Shown piece after piece: positions 42,130 to 54,595 of a stretch of 64,000 nucleotides of DNA (positions are counted from its first letter, which is position 1; each line of letters starts with the position of its first letter). Made by a program: the position numbers and the translations under genes. Origin of the DNA: Leptidea sinapis. Taxonomy: Eukaryota > Arthropoda > Insecta > Lepidoptera > Pieridae. The notes below the pieces were generated by a model. The model was not told the origin of the DNA. It did not search any database and was given only the letters and a program-made list of their open reading frames with translations. The stretch is from contig NC_066312.1 of the NCBI RefSeq assembly GCF_905404315.1, positions 7,489,001 to 7,553,000 on the forward strand, given 5' to 3'.

Positions 42130-43480
42130 AAATTACGACCAGTATCGCGTAAGTATATTAAAAATTTCACACTCCATTAGTTAGTTACTTGATTACTTTA
42201 AAAGCTAAAAAACTGCTTTACTTCTTTGTCGACGTCTGTAGATACCTGACACCTAATAAATGATTCGACAATTTGTGCAAAAACATCAATTTATATCTTC
42301 AATATGGGCCTGACACAGGGATTGTTCCTTTTTTTGACAGTGCAGATAATCTATGTGTCGCTCGACATTCATCGAGTATAAATTATGCATTGCGTTATAT
42401 TATCATAAAAAATGCTATTCAACCCAGTTTCAACAAGGTTTATAAAAGACAATTATTGATAAAGCACCAGTTTTCTTTCAACTAAGAACTTTATCGTATA
42501 CCGTTTTTATTAAAAATATCCGCTTTGCTTTTGATGGATAAATACAACCTTATTATGATGCAACAATCTCTGCCTCGGAAATCTGTCTATACGAAAGGGG
42601 TCTTAAAATATAAATACACGAGCATTAAGCGTAGTAGTTCAAAGAATAATTTATTCTCTTTTACCTCCTTGCTAATCCTGGCCATGATATGAAATAAGTT
42701 GAAAGTAAATAAAAGTATTTTTCATATAAATATTCACAAAGGAACCTGCCGTTCGTCACGTTTACATATTTTCTGAAAGAAGGTAATTGTTCACATTCAA
42801 TAGTATTTTGTTAGTAATACTTGTTGTAATTGTTATTCGTCTGTAATTTTTCTCATTGAACACCTGCAGTTTGCCTATGAAATGTTCCACGGTCTCTAAA
42901 TTGACCTAAAACCTCAGAGGAATGCCATTAAAGTATTTAACCCAGACACAGTAACATACAATTGTTTCGTGGCAAAAAGTCGAAAATAGCTATTTGGGCA
43001 GGATACTTTGTTGCGAAATAACCTGAGTTTAATAGGCTTCGTGGATGTTGTACAATACGACGTAATCTCAGTTGCGACTACGTTGAGAGCAAGCGTTTGT
43101 GTTATACCACAGCGATAAGCGATAATACTTGCATATAGTTTGCACCTGAATTGAAAACATTTCGCAATTGGACTAAAAATGTATAGCTATTGTGATTCCT
43201 AAATTATTCGAGGTTAATGTATAAATTTGCCGTTCTGTACTGATTACTATTTTTTTTTTGCAAATTATATATATTTAATCGAAATATTTACGCTCGTCAT
43301 CTATACATATCTGCCATCTCGCGGGACCTAGGGGCATCCATAATGTACATTATACAATATATCAATTACAGCTGTTTGTGTGCTGTGTTTTCATTGACCA
43401 TCATTACAGTATATAAATTCAACGGGCAGATCGATTGTGTCCATACGTGCATCACATTCCTGTTGATAGATGTTGATTTG
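42130..43480. other. Unassigned sequence
   Basis: AT-rich with short ORFs lacking recognisable domains. No repeat boundaries recognised. Confidence 0.4.
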
Positions 43481-43489
43481 TTCTGGCGT

Positions 43490-43645
43490 TATTTCTCCGA
43501 CAAATTTTTCGACTAGTTTTGCAATGCCAGCCGAGAAGATGCTTCACCACGATCCATTAGTTCTTTAGTTTTGCGAACGGTGACTGCAGAATTTTCACCA
43601 TATTTGTAGTGAAATTTTACATTTTCTATGCGTTGTTGAAGTATG
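43490..43645 (-). pseudogene. Possible transposase N-terminal helix-turn-helix scrap
   Basis: A minus-strand frame reads QQRIENVKFHYKYGENSAVT then VRKTKELMDRGEASSRLA, followed by a one-base frame change and IAKLVEKFVGEITPEQ. The pattern (EVVKFYY--G-S, then a second helix ending KLVKKF) resembles DNA-binding N-termini of Tc1/mariner-superfamily transposases. No catalytic block follows. Confidence 0.35.
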
Positions 43646-43649
43646 TACC

Positions 43650-45580
43650 ATTTTTAGTAATGGAGTAGTTACAACTTGTCAAATGTCAAAAGATGAGAAC
43701 TTCAAAGTTGACATCTTCCCACATAGCATTCGAAATGAAACCTCTTATTGGAAAACCTCTTATATATTTGAATACAGCAAAATATGTTTCAGTATTAATA
43801 CAAGGCATCCTTGGTCTATACAAAAGTTCATCAATTTGTTATAAAACTTTACGTGGCCGTTTAAGTTTTCTAAGATATAAACACAGTTCATGCCACAGTT
43901 GTCTAATAGACTAGAAACTCTAGATCAATGACAAATCACTCTAGATACAATGACAGTTTTGTTTTGTGTACCAAAAAATTTTAATGCACTATACTGCCTT
44001 ATGTAATTTTTTCCAACTGCATTGATGTCTGATTCTTGTGTACGTATATCTTTTTATGTACATTCGTTGTTAACGCCAGTTCTTTTATCAGCTGCTTTAT
44101 CATTTCATCCTGCTATGTTAACACTGTCCTGTAGATTACGATTAAGATCTACATTCAACCCCTTTTTTTGAAATGTTTGTTTTTCTATGGATTAGTGTCC
44201 AACCAACATTAAACTAGCCTCAACATATGATTGTTTTTCCGTTATGTTACCGCAATCATGGCTATTATTTAATATTATATCAGTTCGGTCACAGCGTGAG
44301 TCAATCCGTATTGCATGATTATTGCATCAGCTGATTTATTCATACCACCGTCTGGATGAATTGTGTTTACATTTATATGATATCGAAATCAGTCACCAAT
44401 TTAAAAAATGAGCAGTTTTAAATGATTCTGTATTTTACGACTTGACAGTATTGTCGCACCCACACGTGCGTGAAAACACGATAGAGCTTTCGAGAATTTC
44501 CTAGAATTTGGCAAATTTTGTTGACGTTTACGAATCGCTCCTTATTCTCCATTGTGATGGATTATGGATTATTATTAATTGAAAAAACTAATTTTAATTT
44601 TCATATAACCCAATATATAAATCAGAGTTATTTGTTTATTATTATACTTAAGATTAATTTTTTTCCCGATTTTAGTGAAACCATATTAATTTACAAATTA
44701 ATTAAATGTTCCAAAAAAATACGATGGTACGATGCGCACCTTGAACGATCTTTAAACTCCGTAATAAATGTAAAATTATTGGATCGGCCTATCGGATTAA
44801 AAAAAAAATTGTTTTATTTTAGTAAGCTTTTAGATTGTTTATTTTAAGATCTTAAATACCTCTATATTCATAGCTCTTGCTAACATTTATATTCTAAAAA
44901 TAAAATCCTTTAGAATTATCCTTCTTTTTGACGTCAGCTGAACGTTGGCTGGGAGTTTATTATAGAAGTGAATTTATTTACCCTTTACCATACAAAGGGT
45001 TTGATGTAGCTTACTAGAGATAGTTACGTGAAATTCTTGAATTCTAGTGTGAATAATGAGTAATATTTAAAGAAATAAGAGGATAATTGGCATGGTAACA
45101 GTATTAATGAAACAAAGAATGACTGATTTAAGAAAAAGGAAATGAATCTTCTAATACTGACTTTTGAGGCGTGAGGTTTATATAGATAGCTACACTCACA
45201 AAAATGTATTACACATTATATTAATCCTGAAATCAATGACGTTCTGTACATATGAAGGAAACTAACAGACGTGCATTGAGTGAGAATTCCAAAATTTGTC
45301 ATCATACCTCTCGTTTCTTAAATTTTCATTGACGAGTATTTATATTTATTTCTTAATATAACTATAATCAATCTGATATGTGGCACAAACTTCTCAGCGC
45401 AAACACTTCACACCTGCAGTCGCAAGTAACTGGGGAAAAACCTGAACTCGAAAATATGTTTTCATTGTAAAATTTTATAGCTGATACATATATTAGCTTC
45501 AAAAAGATGTAAAATATTGTAATGTATTTTGAATTCAACCTGAAAATTGATACAACACTGATGAAGCTGTTCATGTAGCC
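43650..45580. other. Unassigned sequence
   Basis: AT-rich. ORFs at 43693-43914 and 44518-44847 show no domain. I see no gene. Confidence 0.4.
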
Positions 45581-45584
45581 CATC

Positions 45585-45900
45585 TACGATTTGCCAGACG
45601 ACACGTTGATTGGACTGATGGACTCTTTTCAGACGAAAGCAGATTGTGCTTGCATGGCATCCATTGAAGAGAACGAGTCTAAAGTATATTCGCGTAGTGG
45701 TGTATCAAATAAAATGTGGTTTTTGGAGGAGGTTCCCGGTGGTCACGGGAATTTCAATGAACGCAAAAACCGAGTTGGTATTTATTGAAACTGGCGGTCG
45801 AATGGGAGAAGATTAATGGCAAACCGATACATTGAAGAGGTTTTAGGGGATCACATCATTCCCTATGCTGTAATCATCGGCTCAAATAGCTAAAAATATC
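45585..45900 (+). pseudogene. Tc1-like transposase relic
   Basis: Three frames together show Tc1 signatures. Near 45605: WTDGLFSDESRLCLHG, the first catalytic Asp block (FSDESRF-L). Near 45745: GISMNAKTELVFIETGGRM. Near 45815: MANRYIEEVLGDHIIPYA. These are the successive blocks of a DD34E/DD34D Tc1-type enzyme. Stops and frameshifts interrupt it, the final catalytic block is absent, and no terminal repeats are recognised. Confidence 0.8.
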
Positions 45901-45904
45901 TAAC

Positions 45905-46610
45905 ACTCTAAAACAATACAATCCTCCTTCTTTCCAAGATTAGTGCCCTGACAAATTTTTGGTGAGTTGATTCTTCCATATGTTTTATGTGATTTAGTGG
46001 ATTCTACTGGAGTTAATATAAGGTAATTTCTAAAAAAAAGTTATAGTTATCCCCAAATATAGGATGCAATAGTAATACATTTTTGGAACAAAGTTCCTTA
46101 CGGCAGGCTTGGAGGTGATAAGGATTTTGCTGCGTGACCGAACTGAAAAAAATGTGATAGTAAAACCATAAGAAAAAGTCCGTGGAATAAAACCGTTAAA
46201 TGTGACGTGCGCAGGCGCGACAGTCGTATACACAAGCGAGTAGTGTATAATGCCTTTCTCTTTCTAATGGACTTTATTATGTGAGAGCAAGAAATATTAG
46301 CAGGGTTGACAATCTTGTCATTGGCAATCAAGTAATAGATGTAATATAACTTAAAAAAATTAAGATGGATAGCAACTCTACAATTGTTCCATACATTTAT
46401 ATAACATTACATTTTGGTTGCATTAAACTGTATCGTAATTTAAAAACCCTTCTAGAGATGGCGGTAATATGCATTCGATGACCACGTAACTTTACTACGG
46501 CATGTAAGATGGCGCCACGTTCTCTGTTTGAAATATTTTTACAATTTTATGAAATCTAATTTGAAAAATAATCAATTTATTTTGTTACAAATTGTGTCGA
46601 TTCTACATTA
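45905..46610. other. Unassigned sequence
   Basis: No gene recognised. The patch 46195-46260 with GACGTGCGCAGGCGCGACAG is locally GC-rich. Confidence 0.4.
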
Positions 46611-46615
46611 GCCGA

Positions 46616-46651
46616 AGGAACTTCGTTCCTACCTGGTGTCCCACGACACCA
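46616..46651. repeat. Twin short hairpins
   Basis: AGGAAC-TTC-GTTCCT (46616-46630), then 3 nt, then TGGTGT-CCCACG-ACACCA (46634-46651). Both stems are perfect. This may be the terminal structure of an unrecognised repeat. Confidence 0.65.
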
Positions 46652-46659
46652 CATCTTTG

Positions 46660-47600
46660 TTTTTTAATTTTTTTTATAGGATTTTTATTTTAATACTATA
46701 TAAATATTGATTATCTGAGCCCTCGTGCTCATTTTTGTAACTACATTCAGATTGAAACAAAACAAAAAAAAATATGCTTAATTAATAAGAGTAAAGTTGA
46801 TACAGTTGCAAAGTGCGTAGTTGTTTCTTGATTATAATTGGATGTCAATTAAAAGTTTTGCTTTCAATGGTTTTTTAATGAAATTGTTTTTTAGCCCTTT
46901 TATGTAAAGGTACCTTGCCGGTATATCGCCCTAAAAATTTTGTTTATTGATTGACTAGTAATAATCCGTTGCCAAACTTATAACCTATAGCCGTCCAGGA
47001 ATATAGTTCGTTTTAAACGAGGCATTCATTTAAAATTTCATCGTGTTAAAAAAAAAATTACAATATAAAGTTTAGTATGCCTTCAAATAAGTTTACTTAT
47101 TTTCCTACTCCAAAGAATTTAACAACTTTTAACAGAGGCAAATGGTAACTTTGTATGAAAGTTTCTTTTCTTTGAAGTTAAAAATATAAACATATCTAAG
47201 GTTTCGTTTGAATAGCCATTTAAAGTAAATTATTGAAATAATAAAGGTTTTTCAGTAAGACCCAAACCACATCGCCGATTCGCGTGCTCTCCGTAAACAC
47301 TTCTTCTGCATCCCGTCTAGTAGCGAGTCTGAAATAGCAGAAATTGTCATACCGCGATCGTCTGGACGGCAAATCTTTGATGAAGTGGGTTGTAATCCAT
47401 ATACAATCTTTCAAAGTCGGCCCACGGAATAAAACACGGGTCTGGTCATATAATAAAGACTAGAATTAGAAGAACATCTCGGTTTGGGGCACTCCAGTAT
47501 CAACACGAAATATGCTTACAAGTATACCTACAAGTAAATTTGATTTGAGAACACTTGAATTGATTATTGATTTTTTTTCTCAATAAAAGTGATTAACACT
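46660..47600. other. Unassigned sequence
   Basis: AT-rich. The minus-strand ORF at 47220-47414 is chance-like. Confidence 0.4.
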
Positions 47601-47604
47601 TAAC

Positions 47605-47878
47605 GCTTTGCACAGGATGCCGGCTAGATTATGGGCTCCACAACAGCGCCTATTTCTGTCGTGAAGCAGTAATGTGTAAACATTATTGTGTTGAAATAAC
47701 TAGGCAAATGAGACTTAACATCTTATGTCTCAACGTGACGAGCGCAATTGTATTGCCGCTCAGAATTATTGGGCTTTTCAAGAATCCTGAGCGGCACTGC
47801 ATTGTAATGGGCAGGGCGTATCAATAACAATCAGCTGAACGTCCTGCTCGTCTCGTCCCGTATTTTCATAAAAAAAAA
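47605..47878 (+). mobile_element. SINE family H, nearly full length
   Basis: GCTTTGCACAGGATGCCGGC to CCCGTATTTTCATAAAAAAAA. The first ~10 bases are missing, and ~25 bp around the GGGCGCCGTAGCTAGTG block are deleted. The GCCGCTCAG/CTGAGCGGC hairpin is intact. Confidence 0.8.
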
Positions 47879-47904
47879 ATGAACGTCTGTGCTATTTGAG
47901 CGTA

Positions 47905-47990
47905 CTGGTGACCTGTTGGGGCTCATGGTGTGTAATCACTGCTGCCCATGCTCCCTTGTAACACCAGAGGAATCAGAAGGTTCCGCCGCT
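47905..47990 (-). mobile_element. LINE family J 3' end scrap
   Basis: GCGTACTGGTGACCTGTTGG, GTAATCACTGCTGCCCATGC and TAACACCAGAGGAATCAGAA resemble the family J 3' UTR (compare GTCACCTGGTGTTAATTGAT at 57538). It directly follows the SINE tail. Diverged. Confidence 0.5.
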
Positions 47991-47999
47991 TCCATATAT

Positions 48000-48830
48000 G
48001 TGAATAGATTATTTAAATTATATCATATACCCTCAATATAATGCTCTATATCGGCAGTCTTGTGTTAGCTAGTTCTTTTAAATTTTAACAATTAGTTGCT
48101 TACCAACTACTGACCTGCACATGCTGTTCCACATGTTTTAGAGCAAATTTTTTATGCCTATTTGAAGCGCCACTCGCGAGCGTCCAGAGAACTAATTTTG
48201 ACGTATAATACAAATGGCTGCAAAGGAACGTACAATAATCTGATTTTTTTTTTTGCATTTTGAATTCATTTCGTTCCCTGTTATTTATACTTCAAGAATC
48301 AACGTAATAAAGTACATTTTAATTTTTTTTTTTGTAAAAAGTTTCCCACCATCTATCGATGCTTGTTGAGGTTGAAATCACTAGTACCGCAGACTCTCGC
48401 TACATGGGCAAAATGGCGAATATCAAACAGGCGTGATTGCGTAGAGATTTATTTATTTATTTACTTTATTAGGACCAATAAACAGTAACACAATAATAAT
48501 ATTTAACTATAACTTATGTATATAAACCTTAATTAATTGTGAAACCAACTACATTAGCCACAGATAAATTATATGAGAGGGAGATAAACACGTACATCTA
48601 TATAAACAAAAAATGAAATTTATGTGCTTAGTAACAATTAAAATAGAAAAGACAAAAAAAAAGATCATCATAATAAATGTTATTGTTTATAACATAGGTA
48701 TCGGTTAGAAGCTTTCATTTACTATATCTATTTAAATTAAATTATACTCTAACATAAAGTTGAATAACTAATTTAAACTTTTCAATCTTACTAAGTGGTT
48801 ATCTTTTAATCATACTACTTTTTTTTTTTT
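48000..48830. other. Unassigned sequence
   Basis: AT-rich with long T and A runs. No gene or repeat recognised. Confidence 0.4.
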
Positions 48831-48842
48831 TAATTTTATGTT

Positions 48843-49165
48843 AGTTCTCTCTGAATCTTCTACCGCATTTATCACGGGGAGTGCTCAGAGGAGCTGCTCG
48901 GGTTGATTCCAGTGGCCGATTTCAAAATGCAAAAGTACCACCCGCATCACGTTGACGTCTGGCATTCCACGACCGCGCCTTTTGCAAAAAAATTCTCGCC
49001 TCGCACAGCCACTTTGTGGAATCTAGTACCGGCTGCGGTTTTCCCGAACTGATACGACTTGGGGACCTTCAAGAAAAGAGCATACTCCCACCTTTAAGGC
49101 CGGTAACGCATCTCGTGACACCTGTTGTTGCGGATGTCCCCCTCTTATATAAAAAAAGGCACAAA
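48843..49165 (+). pseudogene. LINE family J ORF C-terminus
   Basis: The best-preserved coding part of this family. One frame reads IFYRIYHGECSEELLGLIPV, ADFKMQKYHPHHVDVWHSTT and APFAKKFSPRTATLWNLVPA, then AVFP. After a one-base shift it continues YDLGTFKKRAYSHL-stop. This is the extreme C-terminus of a jockey-like reverse transcriptase. A shortened 3' UTR and TATAAAAAAAGG tail follow at about 49150. Confidence 0.75.
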
Positions 49166-49319
49166 AGCACTTTGACAGCCGCCAGTCCAGTGGTATATAG
49201 TAGAGGTCAGTGTAACCAATCTATCACAGCTTACATAGGTATCTTACCGATATTTCACTAGTTGCTGAAAGTATATCAAAAGTTTCAAACGTATATTTCT
49301 CTTTATTGAACTCCTACAC

Positions 49320-49338
49320 ATCTATCTATCTATCTATA
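49320..49338. repeat. (TCTA)n microsatellite
   Basis: TCTATCTATCTATCTATA immediately before the Helitron 5' end. It probably expanded from the element's own AT-rich start. Confidence 0.8.
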
Positions 49339-49690
49339 TCTATAAAAATGAATTGCTGTTCGTTCGTCTCGCTAAAACTCGAGAACGGCTGGACAGATTT
49401 GGCTAATTTTGGTCTTGAATTATTTATGGAAGTCCAGGGAAGGTTTAAAAGGTGAATAAATAGGAAAATGCTGCTAAATTAAATAAAAACAACAAATTTG
49501 TTTTTCCTTTGATGTGTCCATACATAATTTCTATGAGAGTATTTATTGACGCACGGTTTGACAGTTCTGCTGTGAAACAATTTCATTACGACAGCCGGGT
49601 GTTATGATATATTATTTCAATAAAACACACATTCATATTAAACATTATTTTATTTATTATATACAGAACAACGTCCGTCGGGTCAACTAG
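49339..49690 (+). mobile_element. Helitron-like family 1, complete copy
   Basis: TCTATAAAAATGAATTGC to ACGTCCGTCGGGTCAACTAG followed by T. Colinear with 32296-32671 with a ~25-bp deletion. Confidence 0.8.
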
Positions 49691-49694
49691 TTAG

Positions 49695-50095
49695 TAATAA
49701 TAATTTGAAAACACTCCGTGCATATGTGAGATGAAAATTGAATTGTTTTGTAGTAGCCTCTGCAAGCCAATACGATTGTGTTTGTAAGTCAATAAGCAGC
49801 GACCTTGATCGATTTCAATACTGATTTTAAGTCATACAACGCCTCGCTATCATACATCGTAACAACGTTAATTTAAAAAATTACTTTCGTGTACGGATGG
49901 ATACCGCAAATAAGAATAAATGTTTTTTTTTATCTGACAAAGATGTTGAGCATGAGATTACTAGTGGTAGATACTAACGAAAGTGCTTGTGTCAATGGCA
50001 AAATAATAGTAAAAAAAACACGCTTTCACTGTCTTTAAGTTGCTTGTAGCTTCAGTATATTTTTTTTATTTATAAATATGCCCTTTTATAACATA
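49695..50095. other. Unassigned sequence
   Basis: No gene or repeat recognised. Confidence 0.4.
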
Positions 50096-50099
50096 TTTC

Positions 50100-50411
50100 T
50101 TATTTTTTTTAATGAAAATAAGGAACGAGACGAGCAGGACGTTCAGCTGATGGTAATTGATACGCCCTGCTTATTGCCACTCAGAATTCTTGAAAGACCC
50201 AAAAATTCTGAGCGGCACTACAACTGCGCTCGTCACCTTGAGACATAAGATGTTAAGTCTCATTTGCCCAGTAATTTCACTAGCTACGGCGGCGCCCTTC
50301 AGGCTGGAACACAATAATGCTTACATATTACTGCTTCACGGCAGAAATAGGTGCTGTTGTGGTTCCCATAATCTGGCCGGCATCCTGTGCAATGGAGCCT
50401 CCCACTGGTAA
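50100..50411 (-). mobile_element. SINE family H, full length
   Basis: TTTTTTTTAATGAAAATAAG (tail) to GGAGCCTCCCACTGGTAAAA (5' end). Well conserved: CTGAGCGGCACTACAACTGC and TGAGACATAAGATGTTAAGT are present. It lies 2.2 kb from the plus-strand copy at 47605, so the two could pair in one transcript. Confidence 0.85.
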
Positions 50412-50414
50412 AAT

Positions 50415-50905
50415 AATAATAATAATATATAACTTACATTTAATAACGTTCTGAAGATGTCGATTTTCGGATACAATATTTGATACATAAAGTTAGGTAC
50501 TATTGTTATGTAACTAGCATTGATATAATATGACAATCCAGTTCAAAACAGAATTTACACTTTAAACTACCCTCAATTATTCACACAATGTAGTTATAAT
50601 CACTACGTTATAAACATCTCTTAAAGTAAATTAAAAATTACCGCCTTAACGTAAGATCCAATTGAGAAAATATTTAAAAAAAAGAAGCGAGAAAAAAGTG
50701 CTTTATTATTATTTAATGTTGTTTCGAAAAACCTTTTAATACAATAGTTACTTTACATAATATTCACAAATACAATATAGTAATAAAAAATAATTAACAG
50801 TTCGACCATTTTGGTGTCCTATGTAGTCTAAAGCCATCGGAAAAATTTAATCATACTTAAAGAGCTAAAATGAAACGAAAACGTATTTCTGAATGATTTT
50901 ATAAT
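50415..50905. other. Unassigned sequence
   Basis: AT-rich. No feature recognised. Confidence 0.4.
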
Positions 50906-50909
50906 AATA

Positions 50910-51208
50910 CTAGCTGACCCAGCAAAACGTTGTATTGCCGATATTGAAATCGCGATACAAAAGTAACTGTTGATCGTAGATGGGTGAAAATTTGAAGTTG
51001 TATGTATTTTTTAATGCTGACTCATAATCAAACAAATTTAAAAAAAAATGGCGTGGACCACCCTTAACATTTAGGGGGATGAAAAATAGATGTTGTCCCA
51101 TTCTCAGACCTACCCAATATGCACTCAAACTTTCATGAGAATCGGTCAAGCCGTTTCGAAGGATTTTAACTACAAACACCGCAACACATGAGAATTTTAT
51201 GTATTAGA
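50910..51208 (-). mobile_element. Helitron-like family 2, copy 6
   Basis: CTAGCTGACCCAGCAAAACG to TATGTATTAGA. The least diverged minus-strand copy. The ORF at 50910-51179 is element sequence, not a gene. Confidence 0.8.
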
Positions 51209-51529
51209 TGTAGTAATGAAATGATAAGAATTAATATCGTATTTGTATATTAAACAGCTTTTACATGACAGCTTTATAATTGCCAATTTTTTTAAGTATT
51301 AACATGGATATAGTGTGCTATCAAGAGATAGACATATGCCATTTCAGACATTTCTGTAGACTTGTATAAGACGCACAATTCCACCATACATTTTTTTGTT
51401 ATATTATAATATGAAAGGGTATAGACAGCGTTTTCGTTGAAAGCTCCCAGATGGCTTATTTTTATTCTGACACCTCCAACAAATATTATTAATGTATACA
51501 AGGATGTATAGAAAAACTCAACAAATATT

Positions 51530-51660
51530 TACTAAAACCTTCCTCGAGAGCTACGCTCTCCACCGGTGAAAACACCATGAAATCGGTGCAGTAGTTTTTG
51601 AGTTTATTGCGAACAGACAGTCAGACAGACAGACGCGACAGAAGATTTTGTTTTATAGGT
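51530..51660 (+). repeat. Helitron-like fragment with (CAGA)n
   Basis: GAAATCGGTGCAGTAGTTTT, then GCGAACAGACAGTCAGACAG and ACAGACGCGACAG. The phrase 'cggtgcagtagtttttgag' followed by a CAGA tract and TTTTGTTTTATA is a common 5'-region layout of non-autonomous Helitrons in Lepidoptera. No boundaries are seen. Confidence 0.45.
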
Positions 51661-52060
51661 TAAAGTATATACGAATAGACACTGATTTAAGCTTGCTTAA
51701 GCCTGTACTTTCTTCTACTTGTTTGGGAAAATGTAATAAAACTTCCAAAATAATAGTTTTTTTTTCTGTTCGTCATAGAGAATATAACAACAAGTTACAC
51801 ATAATCTCAACAAACATAAATAATTGGGAAGCCTCGTAATGTATATTCTGAAAGAGAAACTCGTTTCGGTTCTATTAGAACGTTAGCCCTTCGTATTTCA
51901 AATCTCATTTCAAATATAGTTCTCTAGCTCTACCAATAAAAACAGGGGTGACTTGATGACGTACATTTTGGTTTCTGAAGACACAAAACAACATTTAATT
52001 ATTTTACATTTTGCCATTTGTTGATTGATATACCTAGAGCAAGAAATATCCGTAAATAAT

Positions 52061-52427
52061 TCCTGACCCAGCACACGTTGTATTACCATCATAGTATCAT
52101 CATCAACTGTAGTTAATCTATCAACTATAGGTAGCTAAAATTAAGTTTGTTTTGTTAACTCCTGGGAAAGTTAGACAGATACAAAGATTCTAATTAGTTA
52201 TTCATTTTAAACTATTCTCTCAATTTGATTTCTGAACGACGGGGGACACATCAAAGGAAAATCAAAATTGTTGTTTTTTTTTTTATTTTCCGAACATTTT
52301 CAAATTTATTCACCTTTTAAACCTTCTCTGGACTTCCACAAATAATTCAACACCAAAATTAGCCAATCGGTCAAGCCGTTCTCGAGTTTTAGCGAGACTA
52401 ACGAACAGCAATTCATCTTAATATATG
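52061..52427 (-). mobile_element. Helitron-like family 1, minus copy
   Basis: CCTGACCCAGCACACGTTGT at its 3' end, with ACCTTCTCTGGACTTCCACA and GAACAGCAATTCATCTTAAT at its 5' end. Like the chimera at 25362 it joins a family 1 body to a family 2-like end (ACTGTAGTTAATCTATCAAC is shared with that copy). The CTAG end has decayed. Confidence 0.7.
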
Positions 52428-52759
52428 TCACAATGTTTGTCCTCAATGGACTCCTAAACTAATGAACGGATTTCAATGGGGATTACTTCGTGTAGTGCAG
52501 TGTAGTCCAACTTAAGAGATAGGATAGTTTTTATTTCGATTTGGGACCCATAATTATTTTTATTTCCAATATTTGTTTTGTATGGACATATTTTCTGTGA
52601 GAGTATTTTTGACGCGCGGTTTGACAGTTCTGCTGTGAAACAATTTCATTATAACAACAAGGAGCATATTATTATGTTACAATGAAAAATTATTGACAAA
52701 TTCATCAAAAACGGTATTTTATTTATTATGTACAGAACAACGTCTGTCTGGTCAGCTAG
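52428..52759 (+). mobile_element. Helitron-like family 1b, plus copy
   Basis: CTCAATGGACTCCTAAACTA, GATTTGGGACCCATAATT, GCGCGGTTTGACAGTTCTG to CGTCTGTCTGGTCAGCTAG followed by T. Its 5' end meets the 5' end of the minus copy, forming a head-to-head pair. Confidence 0.75.
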
Positions 52760-52764
52760 TTTTT

Positions 52765-54145
52765 ATATATATTATATATACTCGTAGATTTCAGAACATA
52801 AACAGATTAAGTGCCATACCATTTTTAAGTACAAATTATATTTTTACTATTAGATTATAATAATTTTAGGCAGTGTCATCCTTAGATCTATTAAGTAAGT
52901 TGATAAAATGTGGATTTTTTTATTTTAATTTCATAGAAATGGACCTGTTCGCATGAACATGCAAAAATAACACACTTTTACTGCTATTTCTTATTACATA
53001 AATTAAAGCTGATAAAGGCAGTGGCGGATTAAGCAAGCGCTGGGCCCTTAGCAAATTCTTTGAAAGAGCCCTTGCATCTATATTGGAAATCGTCGGTTAC
53101 CGAGTGTCTAACGTGGATTTTCTTAAGAGAAAAATGTAATATCAAGTAAATTCAATACACCACATCTTAATAAGTTTCACTCAAAACATTACGCTCAAAC
53201 AGAGATCAGTGGGCTTTAATACCCTCTTTTTGCTCAGCAATTTTTCTGGATTTTAAAACTTTAGCTACAATTTTCTAGGCGCTAGTCCGCATTAGTCGAT
53301 ATTAGGTTTCGGCATTTCATGCCTTAAAAAGTGGTAAATAATTATTTTCTTTTAATTCCAACTTTATTTATTGCTTTATTGATTGATTTAAGTATTTGTT
53401 TCAAAGTTGCGGTCACCAAAAAGGCCGAGATCAGTTACTTTTGATACACCTTCTTAGAATATGCCTCTGTATTGATGTAACAACTGAGTCAAAAGTGGAT
53501 CGTTTATTTCGAAGAAAGATCCTGACAGAAAGGTCAATGAAAATCCGTTTCGGAAGTGTTCTTCATTTGATTTATTTTTGTTTTTTCAATCAATTATTGT
53601 GAGAAAACGATTGTACCATGTTTCTATTTATATACAAACTGTGACATCCACTGAAATATTTTGAACCGCTCTCAAAAACACTTCAAATAGCTCTCCGCTT
53701 TTGTTATTATTATTAATTATTTTATTTGTTCAAGTGTAATAATTTACTGTGGTTCGTTTTGATGTGACAGCTGAGCCGAATTTGCGCCATTTCATTTATT
53801 TTGTTATTTCGGCAAAGTTATATAATTTGCTAGTAGAAAATGATATATAAATGAAGTTTTAGTGTTTTCTTATTTTGTTTGTATGTATAATATTTTGACG
53901 GAATACAATATTAGCTTAATTAATCTTATTTTAGGCTGTCACAAAGGCTACAAAAAGCGCTACGTGTGAGATTTAAAAAATTTTTTTTTTTTGCGTTTCG
54001 CTAGGTAGAAAGTACAATTTTCCTACCCGGTTGTTTTCATGCCTTCGACTTCATATCGTGCCTGCAAACTACACCGTCGTAGTATTTTCTTACTTTCTTC
54101 CCTGCGCTTGTTCTCTTTCTTACGCTCGTCACCTTGAGACATTGT
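52765..54145. other. Mostly unassigned; hAT-like end at 53021
   Basis: GCAGTGGCGGATTAAGCAAG followed by CGCTGGGCCCTTAGC (53020-53054) looks like a hAT terminal repeat (CAGTGGCGGATT). No matching right end is found. The remainder is AT-rich with chance ORFs. Confidence 0.4.
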
Positions 54146-54149
54146 ATAA

Positions 54150-54303
54150 TAAGTTTTCCGAATTGTAAGCAGCCTTGCAAATAAAGGCGGGAAACTTTAT
54201 ACGGCCGAATAAACTAATTGCGAAATGTCTATTTGTAAACATTTACCATATTCTGTGTTTATTCGCATGTATAATATTATACCAAGAGTATTTGTAAGGC
54301 CGT
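54150..54303. mobile_element. MITE family C, right-half copy
   Basis: AAGTTTTCCGAATTG, CCTTGCAAATAAAGGCGGGA, AACTTTATACGGCCGAA and GAGTATTTGTAAGGCCGT. It aligns with 13031-13182, the right part of the complete copy. The left half is absent, so the internal GCCTTGCAAATAAA motif acts as a pseudo-terminus. Confidence 0.65.
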
Positions 54304-54595
54304 AAGTCTTTAGTAATTATTGATTATGCTAGATTTTCGCCTGCAAATATAATTTTGTAGTGAAAGATCTCATATTTATAACAAGTTGTGTGTGAAATCG
54401 AAGGCTTATAAGTTATTTGTTGGCGTATGTACTATGCTGTATGTACTATTAGAAGTGTGAGCCAACTGGAAATGGAACTTGTGTGCCAACGTAATACGTT
54501 AGTCTTTGTTTAATTTAATTACCTCTTATTGTATTATCGGCCCGCTCAACGATCGATCGTCGGGAATCGGCGAACTCTTGAAGGTATTCCGAGTG

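Noticed and set aside
44518..44847. 109-codon ORF rich in I, F, Y, L and K
   Set aside because: Composition is what AT-rich noncoding DNA yields; no domain, splice site or conservation clue.
50157..50411. 84-codon plus-strand ORF (similar frames at 27436, 28155, 56007)
   Set aside because: All are translations of SINE family H. The recurring peptide reflects repeat copies, not a gene family.
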